From: an uncultured Eudoraea sp.
Lineage (GTDB): Bacteria > Bacteroidota > Bacteroidia > Flavobacteriales > Flavobacteriaceae
Length of the DNA stretch: 5,582 nucleotides
Assembly (NCBI GenBank): GCA_905479615.1
Contig: CAJQNH010000218.1
Coordinates: 1 to 5,582, forward strand
Direction: 5' to 3'
The position numbers and the translations under genes were made by a program. The notes below the pieces were generated by a model. It did not search any database and was not told the origin of the DNA. It saw nothing but the letters and a program-made list of their open reading frames with translations. This document shows, one piece after another, positions 1 to 5,548 of this stretch (positions within the stretch are counted from its first letter, which is position 1; each line of letters starts with the position of its first letter).

Positions 1-12
1 ACATAAAAATTT

Positions 13-37
13 AAAAAAAAGGTTAACGCTTTGTTAA
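13..37 (-). terminator. Possible weak intrinsic terminator of the Omp85-like gene
   Basis: Read on the minus strand, TTAAC (37-33) and GTTAA (27-23) form a 5-bp stem around a 5-nt loop. Two C and a run of eight T (20-13) follow. A second small hairpin, AAGAAT-GCC-ATTCTT (53-39), lies just before it. The position, about 55 nt after the stop of the leftward gene, fits a terminator. The stem is short and AT-rich, so termination may be weak, and the dyad could instead belong to the upstream region of an unseen gene to the left. Confidence 0.35.
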
Positions 38-91
38 GAAGAATGGCATTCTTACTAATAGGATGTGAAAATAAAGATAGGTTGCGTTGCC

Positions 92-1786
92 TTAGAAATT
101 ACTTAATATTTTAATATGCACCTTTGAATTGTCAAAGGTAAATGGGTTGTCATTAAATTTACCAATGGCATAACTTAGGTTTAGTATACCGGCTTTAGTT
201 CTAAAAGCATAGCCCAAGCCAAGACTAATTATAGTTGAATTTTCAAGAATTAATTTATTTTCAGAATAAGAGAAATCAGTAATACTATAAAAATAGCTTG
301 ATGAGTTTGGCTTGAATCTGTATTCCACATTAAATATGGTGTAACTTGAAGCAAATATGCTTTCTTCATTCACTCCTCTTAAGTTATTAATTCCTCCAAT
401 CCTGAAAAGTTCATTTTCAAAATAGTTGTCTGAATTTAATAACCCACTGCTGTTGCGCAAGAAAACATAGTTTTTATTATTTATAGGATACAAATAATGA
501 GCATCAAATAATATTTTCAGTTGATCTGTTGTATTAGATTCTTCAGTTCGTGAACCTAAGAGGGCAGAAAAACCTAAATTAAACTTTACGGGGAACAATG
601 CATCAGGAGTTAGGAGCCTAAAGTTGTATGAAAGCCCATAGAACATATTTGAATAGGAGGCTATGCCAGCTGCATTGCCATTTGATAGGTCATTAGAATT
701 TTCTGTACTAAACTCAGCGGCTAGTTGCCCCTTTCCTGCGAAGTTATACAAGAGGCTAATATTTGCTTTAACATTGTTAAAGGTAGAGTCTTGACGGTAT
801 AATTCAAAATTAGCTTTTGGGCTAAGAGGGAGATTGAATATATACGGAACTTCAGCTTCAAGATAAAAACGTTGTCTGTTTTCTCCGTTGTTCTTCCAGT
901 ATAGTCCTATTGTTTCTCCAGAATTAAAAATATTGTTAATAGACAAGTCAAGATATCCGTTGAATTCAATCCCGTTGCTTTCTTCTTTGGAGGCAAATCC
1001 GATAATACCGTCAAACTGATTAGACTTTTTTTTGGTGAGATATAAATAAATAATGGTGGAGTCATTTGTAAAAAGCACTTCGGGTGGTTTTCTTTCATCT
1101 GCAAAACGCAAATTGTTTATGGCTCTCGATGCCAATTCTATTTTTTCCTTATTGAATATTGAACCGGTTTTCAGATTTAGCTCATGGTTGATATAATTCT
1201 TTGGAAAGTTCTCATATCCTTTGACGACAACTTTGTCAATTCTTCTAATAAAGTTTCGTTCAAGTTTTAATGTTGCGCTGGCTTCTTGATTTTGAAGATT
1301 TATTTTATCAAGAGAAAGTTTCACAAATGAATCACCTTTGCTTTCAAAAACAGTGACCACTGAATTCATGAAATTTGGAATTTCTACAAATGGGATCAAA
1401 AAATAAGAAGCATTGATCTCTGACACAAACGGCTTTAAATCCTTTTCTTTCAAATTATCTTTTGATATATGATCGTAAAATACTTTGATGAATTCTAATC
1501 TTTTCCCAGGGCTTAAGTAGGCAACACAAACGGAATCGGATTTAATTAAACTATCAACCCTTACCTCAAGATAACCTCTTAATTGCAGTTTGTCAATATG
1601 GTTTGATAATTCAACATCTATAGAATCAATGCTCAAAATGTCTTTCTTAACTTTATCCAGATCGAAAGTGGCTTGACTTTCTTGAAATCCTGTTCTGATA
1701 TCTAACTTGTAATTTTGAGCAAAAGCACCGGGTATTTGGATTAAAAAAAATAGTATATATATATATGGTGTAAACGTCTGTTTCAA
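92..1786 (-). CDS. Omp85-family (BamA/TamA-like) outer-membrane beta-barrel protein with POTRA-like repeats
   Basis: Predicted outer-membrane protein of 564 residues. From a TTG start at 1786, residues 1-23 form a good signal peptide: a Lys at position 2, then a hydrophobic Tyr/Ile/Leu/Phe stretch ending GAFA before Gln24. Residues about 25-253 look like two or three POTRA-like units. The clearest is the last (about 179-253), with the pattern RRIDKVVVKGYENFP, two helices and two strands. Residues about 256-564 alternate in beta-barrel fashion and end in Phe. GGINNLRG (464-471) resembles the conserved L6 (V/I)RG motif of Omp85 barrels. Known members insert or secrete outer-membrane proteins; the substrate here cannot be told. 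The open frame continues upstream to a stop at 1979-1981 but has no ATG, and the first in-frame Met is residue 140. The TTG at 1786 was therefore chosen because it puts the signal peptide at the N terminus. The family is fairly sure, the start moderately so. It is divergent from rpsL and probably unrelated to translation. Confidence 0.8.
   Translation of the reverse strand: MKQTFTPYIYILFFLIQIPGAFAQNYKLDIRTGFQESQATFDLDKVKKDILSIDSIDVELSNHIDKLQLRGYLEVRVDSLIKSDSVCVAYLSPGKRLEFIKVFYDHISKDNLKEKDLKPFVSEINASYFLIPFVEIPNFMNSVVTVFESKGDSFVKLSLDKINLQNQEASATLKLERNFIRRIDKVVVKGYENFPKNYINHELNLKTGSIFNKEKIELASRAINNLRFADERKPPEVLFTNDSTIIYLYLTKKKSNQFDGIIGFASKEESNGIEFNGYLDLSINNIFNSGETIGLYWKNNGENRQRFYLEAEVPYIFNLPLSPKANFELYRQDSTFNNVKANISLLYNFAGKGQLAAEFSTENSNDLSNGNAAGIASYSNMFYGLSYNFRLLTPDALFPVKFNLGFSALLGSRTEESNTTDQLKILFDAHYLYPINNKNYVFLRNSSGLLNSDNYFENELFRIGGINNLRGVNEESIFASSYTIFNVEYRFKPNSSSYFYSITDFSYSENKLILENSTIISLGLGYAFRTKAGILNLSYAIGKFNDNPFTFDNSKVHIKILSNF
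1743..1766. repeat. Simple repeats (A8 and TA dinucleotide tract) inside the signal-peptide codons
   Basis: The plus strand has eight A at 1743-1750 and, after TAG, a 13-base alternating TA run at 1754-1766. On the coding minus strand these encode the Tyr-Ile-Tyr-Ile and Phe-Phe-Leu part of the signal peptide hydrophobic core. Both tracts are of a kind that can slip during replication, and any change other than a multiple of three would put the outer-membrane protein out of frame. They may equally be a by-product of AT-rich hydrophobic codons. Confidence 0.6.
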
Positions 1787-2001
1787 AAGCGCTAATATTT
1801 TAAGGTAAATATCAATCAATTTTAGGGATTTACAAACAGTGATATGAAGCAATATTTCATAAGCAATTAATACTGTTTTCTTTCTTTTTCTTTCAAGCTT
1901 AAATCCTTTAGAGAGCCTGTCTTCGACACTTAATTCAAAAAAGCCTGCTGTATATTCTGGCCAAAGCAAAATGTAAAGCTAAAAAAATCAATAATTTATA
2001 G
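1787..2001. other. Divergent intergenic region with an unexplained open frame on the minus strand
   Basis: This stretch lies between the preferred start of the Omp85-like gene and the rpsL promoter. On the minus strand, the frame of that gene stays open for 64 codons, up to a TAG at 1979-1981. It would encode a basic segment (including KLERKRKK) unlike the rest of the protein. Possible TTG starts exist at 1969 and further in. I found no convincing TTTG-N19-TAnnTTTG promoter on the minus strand here, and no RNA gene. It may be 5' untranslated leader or, less likely, an N-terminal extension. Confidence 0.4.
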
Positions 2002-2032
2002 TTTGAATAACAAATAAAAAGTCATACATTTG
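2002..2032 (+). promoter_or_regulatory. Bacteroidota-type promoter of the rpsL operon
   Basis: TTTG at 2002-2005 and TACATTTG at 2025-2032 are separated by exactly 19 bases. This matches the Bacteroidota primary-sigma consensus TTTG (-33) - N19 - TAnnTTTG (-7) without a mismatch. Transcription should begin around 2036-2040, giving a purine- and AU-rich 5' leader of about 45 nt before rpsL. It is the only clear promoter seen on the plus strand and probably drives rpsL through rpsJ and beyond. Confidence 0.85.
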
Positions 2033-2082
2033 CAAACTCTTAAAAAACAGAGAGAACTAAAATTAAAATTTTATATAATAGA

Positions 2083-2457
2083 ATGCCAACTATTCAACAA
2101 TTAGTACGAAAAGGAAGGACCAAAACAACCAAGAAGAATAAATCGGCTGCTTTGAATTCTTGTCCTCAACGTCGTGGAGTTTGTACACGTGTTTACACTA
2201 CTACGCCAAAGAAACCAAATTCAGCAATGAGAAAAGTTGCTAGGGTAAGGTTAACCAATGGTAATGAAGTGAACGCATACATTCCAGGAGAAGGACATAA
2301 TTTACAAGAACACTCGATAGTATTGGTTAGAGGAGGAAGAGTAAAGGATTTACCGGGTGTTAAATATCACATTGTTCGTGGTGCTTTGGACACAGCAGGA
2401 GTAGAGGGACGAACTCAGCGTCGTTCCAAATACGGAACCAAACGTCCAAAGAAATAA
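2083..2457 (+). CDS. rpsL: 30S ribosomal protein S12 (uS12)
   Basis: S12 sits at the decoding centre of the 30S subunit and helps check codon-anticodon pairing. The 124-residue product has the same length as E. coli S12 and is alignable end to end. It contains the CPQRRGVCTRVYTTTPKKPNSA block (residues 27-48) and GEGHNLQEH (69-77). GGRVKDLPG (84-92) follows, and the C terminus is rich in Lys and Arg. Lys43 and Lys88, where streptomycin-resistance changes usually fall, are the ordinary wild-type residues. Asp89, the residue methylthiolated by RimO in other bacteria, is present. The ATG at 2083 is preceded by an A-rich leader without a clear Shine-Dalgarno sequence, as is common in Bacteroidota. 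It is the first gene of the operon, and rpsG follows after 19 nt. Confidence 0.99.
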   Translation: MPTIQQLVRKGRTKTTKKNKSAALNSCPQRRGVCTRVYTTTPKKPNSAMRKVARVRLTNGNEVNAYIPGEGHNLQEHSIVLVRGGRVKDLPGVKYHIVRGALDTAGVEGRTQRRSKYGTKRPKK

Positions 2458-2476
2458 TTTTTTTAAGTAAGGAACA

Positions 2477-2953
2477 ATGAGAAAAAGACTTTCAAAGAAA
2501 AGGATCCTTTTACCGGATCCTAAGTTTAACGATCAGTTGGTTACAAGATTTGTAAATAACTTGATGTTGGATGGTAAGAAATCTGTTGCATTTAAAGTGT
2601 TTTACGATGCATTGGATATAGTTGAAGATAAAAAGCAGGATGAAGAAAAATCTGCTTTGGAGATGTGGAAAGAAGGGTTGTCAAATGTGATGCCTCATGT
2701 AGAAGTAAGAAGCCGTAGAGTTGGTGGAGCTACTTTTCAAATTCCTATGCCAATTCGGGCAGATAGAAAAATTTCTATGGCCATTAAATGGTTGATTTCC
2801 TACTCAAGAAAGCGCAATGAAAAATCGATGGCACAAAGATTAGCCGGAGAAGTTCTTGCTGCTGTGAAAGAAGAGGGGGCTGCCGTTAAGAAAAGGGTTG
2901 ATGTTCATAAAATGGCGGAAGCAAATAAAGCTTTCTCTCACTTTAGATTTTAA
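2477..2953 (+). CDS. rpsG: 30S ribosomal protein S7 (uS7)
   Basis: S7 binds the 3' major domain of 16S rRNA, nucleates assembly of the 30S head and contacts the E-site tRNA. The product has 158 residues, close to the 156 of the short E. coli form. Visible family blocks are DPKFNDQLVTRFVNNLMLDGKKS (residues 14-36) and the beta-hairpin HVEVRSRRVGGATFQIP (74-90). They are followed by RKRNEKSMAQRLAGE (111-125) and the C-terminal AVKKRVDVHKMAEANKAFSHFRF. AAGGA at 2469-2473 lies only 3 nt before the ATG, too close to be a standard Shine-Dalgarno site. The spacer to rpsL is 19 nt, much shorter than the E. coli rpsL-rpsG spacer that carries the S7 feedback site. fusA follows after 10 nt, so the genes are almost certainly co-transcribed. 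Confidence 0.99.
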   Translation: MRKRLSKKRILLPDPKFNDQLVTRFVNNLMLDGKKSVAFKVFYDALDIVEDKKQDEEKSALEMWKEGLSNVMPHVEVRSRRVGGATFQIPMPIRADRKISMAIKWLISYSRKRNEKSMAQRLAGEVLAAVKEEGAAVKKRVDVHKMAEANKAFSHFRF

Positions 2954-2963
2954 TTTTTAGGAA

Positions 2964-5060
2964 ATGGCAAGAGATTTAAATTATACTAGAAATATAGGTA
3001 TTGCTGCACATATTGACGCAGGGAAGACCACATGTACAGAGCGTATATTGTATTATACTGGAGTTTCTCATAAAATTGGAGAAGTTCATGATGGTGCTGC
3101 TACGATGGATTGGATGGAGCAGGAGCAAGAGAGAGGTATTACCATTACTTCTGCAGCAACTCATTGTGAGTGGCTGTATAATGGTAATGAATATGTTGTA
3201 AATATTATAGACACGCCTGGTCACGTTGATTTCACGGTGGAGGTAGAACGGTCTTTACGTGTTTTAGACGGAATGGTGGCTTTGTTCAGCGCAGTTGATG
3301 GAGTGGAACCACAGTCGGAGACAGTTTGGAGACAAGCAGATAAATATAAGGTACCTAGGATTGGTTTTGTAAATAAAATGGATCGACAGGGATCTGACTT
3401 TTTTAATGTGTGTAGGCAGGTTAAAGAAATGTTGGGTGGTAACCCGGTTCCATTGCAGGTGCCCATTGGTGATGAAATAGACTTTAGGGGTGTTGTTGAT
3501 TTAATTGCTAATAAAGCAATTATATGGAATGAGGAAGATAGAGGAATGACTTATGAAGAAATTGCTATTCCTGAAGAATTAAAAGAAGAGGTTGCAACCC
3601 GTCGTGCAGAATTAGTAGAGGCAGTTGCTGAATATGATGAGGAGTTATTGGAAAAATTCTTTGAAGATGAGGATTCCATAACGGAAGATGAGATAATTGC
3701 AGCATTGAGAGCAGCTACTATCGATATGTCTATTATTCCAATGATGTGTGGTTCGGCTTTCAAGAATAAGGGTGTTCAAACGATGCTTGATGGTGTAATG
3801 CGATATTTGCCTTCTCCATTGGATATTGAAGCAATAGAAGGTGTTAATCCTGATTCAGAAAAACCAGAAATTCGTAAACCTAATGTAAGCGAACCTTTTT
3901 CGGCGTTGGCTTTTAAAATTGCTACAGATCCCTTTGTTGGTAGATTGGCCTTTTTTAGAGTTTACTCGGGTGCATTAGATGCAGGTTCTTATGTTTTGAA
4001 TGTTCGTTCAGGTAAGAAGGAGAGAATTTCTAGAATTTACCAAATGCACTCTAATAAACAAGAGCCTATCAGTAGGATTGAAGCTGGAGATATTGGAGCG
4101 GCTGTTGGATTTAAAGATATCAAAACAGGGGATACCATGAGTGCCATGGATAAACCTATCGTATTAGAATCTATGAGTTTTCCAGATCCTGTGATCGGTA
4201 TTGCTGTTGAGCCTAAGACGAAAGCTGATGTGGATAAGTTAGGTATGGCTTTGGCAAAGTTAGCGGAAGAAGATCCAACTTTTCAGGTGAGAACAGATGA
4301 AGCTTCCGGACAAACCATTATCTCTGGAATGGGTGAATTGCACTTAGAGATTTTAGTGGATCGTTTAAAACGTGAGTTTAAGGTAGAAGTAAATGAAGGA
4401 GAACCTCAGGTTGAGTATAAAGAAGCATTGACCAAAATCGCCGAACATAGAGAAGTTTATAAGAAACAATCTGGTGGTAGAGGAAAATTTGGAGATATCG
4501 TATTCGAGATGAGTCCTGCAGATGTTGATTTTATTGGACCTGGATTACAATTTGAGAATAAAATTAAAGGAGGTAACATTCCAAAAGAGTTCATACCTGC
4601 TATTGAAAAAGGCTTTAAGATGGCTATGAAAAATGGTCCTCTTGCGGGTTATGAAATGGATACCATGAAAATTAAATTGATCGATGGTTCGTTCCATCCG
4701 GTGGATTCTGATGCATTGTCGTTTGAGCTAGCTGCTAAAATTGGATATAAATCTGCTGCTAAGGCTGCCGGTGCAGTAATTCTTGAGCCAATCATGAAAT
4801 TAGAAGTAGTAACTCCTGAGGTAAATATGGGAGATATTGTAGGCGATTTAAATAGGAGAAGAGGTCAGGTTAATTCGATGGATGACAGGGCTGGCGCGAA
4901 AGTTGTGAAGGCAGAAGTGCCATTATCTGAAATGTTTGGATATGTTACGACGTTAAGAACTTTATCTTCGGGTAGAGCTACTTCAACGATGGAGTTTTCT
5001 AACTATTCAGCAACACCTTCGAATATTTCTGAGGATGTGATTAAGAAAGCGATAGGGTAA
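2964..5060 (+). CDS. fusA: Elongation factor G (EF-G, translational GTPase)
   Basis: EF-G uses GTP to move tRNAs and mRNA through the ribosome after peptide transfer, and works with RRF to recycle ribosomes. The 698-residue product is full length (E. coli 704). All G-domain motifs are present: G1 AHIDAGKT (15-22), G2 RGITI (57-61), G3 DTPGH (83-87), G4 NKMD (137-140) and G5 GSAF (263-266). Domain II lies at about 310-400 and domain III at about 405-480, with GMGELHLEI at 455-463. Domain IV follows, with the loop GGRGKFG (504-510) and His578 of the decoding-site tip, then domain V to the end. The intact catalytic His87 and canonical switch regions mark it as the standard EF-G rather than the GTPase-deficient EF-G2 known from Bacteroides. 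Positions tied to fusidic acid resistance (such as Phe90 and His460) look ordinary. There is no tuf gene after it; rpsJ comes next after 19 nt. Confidence 0.99.
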   Translation: MARDLNYTRNIGIAAHIDAGKTTCTERILYYTGVSHKIGEVHDGAATMDWMEQEQERGITITSAATHCEWLYNGNEYVVNIIDTPGHVDFTVEVERSLRVLDGMVALFSAVDGVEPQSETVWRQADKYKVPRIGFVNKMDRQGSDFFNVCRQVKEMLGGNPVPLQVPIGDEIDFRGVVDLIANKAIIWNEEDRGMTYEEIAIPEELKEEVATRRAELVEAVAEYDEELLEKFFEDEDSITEDEIIAALRAATIDMSIIPMMCGSAFKNKGVQTMLDGVMRYLPSPLDIEAIEGVNPDSEKPEIRKPNVSEPFSALAFKIATDPFVGRLAFFRVYSGALDAGSYVLNVRSGKKERISRIYQMHSNKQEPISRIEAGDIGAAVGFKDIKTGDTMSAMDKPIVLESMSFPDPVIGIAVEPKTKADVDKLGMALAKLAEEDPTFQVRTDEASGQTIISGMGELHLEILVDRLKREFKVEVNEGEPQVEYKEALTKIAEHREVYKKQSGGRGKFGDIVFEMSPADVDFIGPGLQFENKIKGGNIPKEFIPAIEKGFKMAMKNGPLAGYEMDTMKIKLIDGSFHPVDSDALSFELAAKIGYKSAAKAAGAVILEPIMKLEVVTPEVNMGDIVGDLNRRRGQVNSMDDRAGAKVVKAEVPLSEMFGYVTTLRTLSSGRATSTMEFSNYSATPSNISEDVIKKAIG

Positions 5061-5066
5061 TCTACT

Positions 5067-5072
5067 AAAGGA
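5067..5072 (+). promoter_or_regulatory. Shine-Dalgarno-like site of rpsJ
   Basis: AAAGGA lies 7 nt before the rpsJ ATG at 5080, a good Shine-Dalgarno spacing and the best such site in the window. Bacteroidota ribosomes are known to make little use of these sites, so its effect may be small. An all-A run at 5074-5079 just before the start fits the A-rich start context of the phylum. Confidence 0.5.
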
Positions 5073-5079
5073 TAAAAAA

Positions 5080-5385
5080 ATGAGTCAAAAAATTAGAATA
5101 AAATTAAAGTCTTACGATTATAATTTAGTAGATAAATCTGCTGAGAAAATTGTAAAAACGGTAAAGAGTACAGGTGCGGTTGTTAACGGACCGATTCCTT
5201 TGCCAACACATAAAAAGTTGTTTACGGTTTTGCGTTCACCACACGTGAACAAAAAATCGAGAGAGCAATTTCAGTTAAGTGCTTATAAGAGAATTTTAGA
5301 TATATATAGTTCGTCTTCTAAAACAATTGATGCTCTGATGAAATTAGAGTTGCCAAGTGGTGTAGAAGTAGAGATTAAAGTATAA
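5080..5385 (+). CDS. rpsJ: 30S ribosomal protein S10 (uS10, NusE)
   Basis: S10 is a head protein of the 30S subunit. As NusE it also pairs with NusB in transcription antitermination and links NusG to the ribosome. The 101-residue product is close to the 103 of E. coli. Family marks are the N-terminal KIRIKLKSYDYNLVDKSAEKIV, GPIPLPTHKKLFTVLRSPHVNKKSREQFQ (residues 37-65) and the terminal LPSGVEVEIKV. In E. coli it opens the S10 operon behind a regulated leader. Here it follows fusA by only 19 nt, so it is read as part of the str transcript. It is separated from rplC by an unusually long 163-nt gap with a terminator, so S10 may be made in a different amount from the downstream S10-cluster proteins. 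Confidence 0.98.
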   Translation: MSQKIRIKLKSYDYNLVDKSAEKIVKTVKSTGAVVNGPIPLPTHKKLFTVLRSPHVNKKSREQFQLSAYKRILDIYSSSSKTIDALMKLELPSGVEVEIKV

Positions 5386-5390
5386 GTTCT

Positions 5391-5410
5391 GTTCTCATTA
5401 TAATGAGAAC
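5391..5410. repeat. Perfect 20-bp palindrome after rpsJ
   Basis: GTTCTCATTA is followed directly by its exact reverse complement TAATGAGAAC. The palindrome starts 5 nt after the rpsJ stop codon. As RNA it folds into a stem of about 8 bp with a UAUA loop. No T-run follows, so it is not an intrinsic terminator on this strand. It could be an mRNA 3'-end stabiliser or processing site, or a DNA site for a dimeric protein. Confidence 0.7.
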
Positions 5411-5415
5411 GAAAA

Positions 5416-5436
5416 ATTGAAACTGATGGTTTCGAT
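5416..5436 (+). promoter_or_regulatory. Second RNA hairpin in the rpsJ-rplC leader
   Basis: ATTGAAAC (5416-5423) pairs with GTTTCGAT (5429-5436) around the 5-nt loop TGATG: eight pairs, one of them a U-G wobble. It lies 5 nt after the palindrome and 47 nt before the terminator stem, which supports a folded leader. The U-G pair keeps the helix intact in RNA but not in DNA, which favours a role as RNA. Conservation is not known from this sequence alone. Confidence 0.45.
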
Positions 5437-5502
5437 AACATGTCCGGAGCGATTGACGAAGGAAAAACGGTAAAAAATACATTCAGGGTTGAAGTATTTT
5501 AA
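5426..5502 (+). other. Two overlapping mini-ORFs in the leader, possible leader peptides
   Basis: An ATG at 5426 opens 15 codons ending at TAA 5471-5473 (product MVSITCPERLTKEKR). In another frame, an ATG at 5440 opens 20 codons ending at TAA 5500-5502 (product begins MSGAIDEGKTVKNTF). Neither has a clear ribosome binding site or a recognisable relative. The stop of the second lies at the foot of the terminator stem, so a translating ribosome would cover that stem. They may well be chance open frames in a structured RNA. Confidence 0.15.
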
Positions 5503-5514
5503 CCCTGTTTTTTT
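5484..5514 (+). terminator. Intrinsic terminator between rpsJ and rplC
   Basis: CAGGGTT (5484-5490) pairs perfectly with AACCCTG (5501-5507) around a 10-nt loop, and seven T (5508-5514) follow at once. This is a standard Rho-independent terminator in the plus direction. On the minus strand no T-run follows immediately, so it is one-directional. It stands 34 nt before the rplC start, where a full stop would silence the rest of the ribosomal cluster, so partial or regulated termination is likely. Confidence 0.85.
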
Positions 5515-5548
5515 GAAATAAAAATAAATATAAATTAAATTAATAATA

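Larger units (their letters stand above)
5386..5548 (+). promoter_or_regulatory. Structured leader between rpsJ and rplC, candidate attenuator
   Basis: This 163-nt gap contrasts with the 10-19 nt spacers of the preceding genes. In order it holds a perfect palindrome (5391-5410), an 8-bp hairpin (5416-5436), a GC-richer core (about 5441-5470) with two overlapping mini-ORFs, and an intrinsic terminator (5484-5514). A 34-nt AT-only tract, apart from one G, then leads to the rplC start. No Bacteroidota promoter is seen after the terminator. The arrangement suggests an RNA leader in which read-through of the terminator sets rplC and downstream expression, perhaps by feedback from a ribosomal protein such as L4 or L3. 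That ligand is a guess from the E. coli S10 operon. I do not recognise a named RNA family. Confidence 0.55.

Noticed and set aside
2..4. ATG on the minus strand at the extreme left edge after an AT-rich tract
   Set aside because: Only one codon lies in the window, so a gene start cannot be supported.
907..1104. Short minus-strand open frame inside the Omp85-like gene
   Set aside because: It is a frame shadow of the larger gene, with no family features.
1743..1786. The Omp85-like gene as a pseudogene whose ATG was lost by a frameshift in the TA/T tracts
   Set aside because: The other two frames upstream of the tracts hit stop codons and offer no ATG that would restore a better N terminus, and the TTG start already gives a complete signal peptide.
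2976..3763. Several open frames of 66-82 codons overlapping fusA on both strands
   Set aside because: They lie wholly inside the well-supported EF-G coding region and show no protein family features.
2083..5060. Drug-resistance changes in rpsL (streptomycin) or fusA (fusidic acid)
   Set aside because: The usual positions, Lys43 and Lys88 in S12 and Phe90 and His460 in EF-G, carry ordinary residues.
5060..5080. Missing tuf gene after fusA as an anomaly
   Set aside because: Absence of tuf between fusA and rpsJ is the normal arrangement in Bacteroidota, so it is a lineage mark and not a deletion.
5474..5507. H-type pseudoknot formed by both crossing 7-bp helices at once
   Set aside because: There are no linker bases between 5500 and 5501 to cross a 7-bp helix, so both full helices cannot form together; they are better read as alternatives.
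5512..5548. Promoter for rplC using the TTTG at 5512-5515
   Set aside because: At a 19-base spacing the -7 region reads TTAAATTA, and TAAATTAA at 5531 is too close and lacks TTTG, so it does not match the Bacteroidota consensus.
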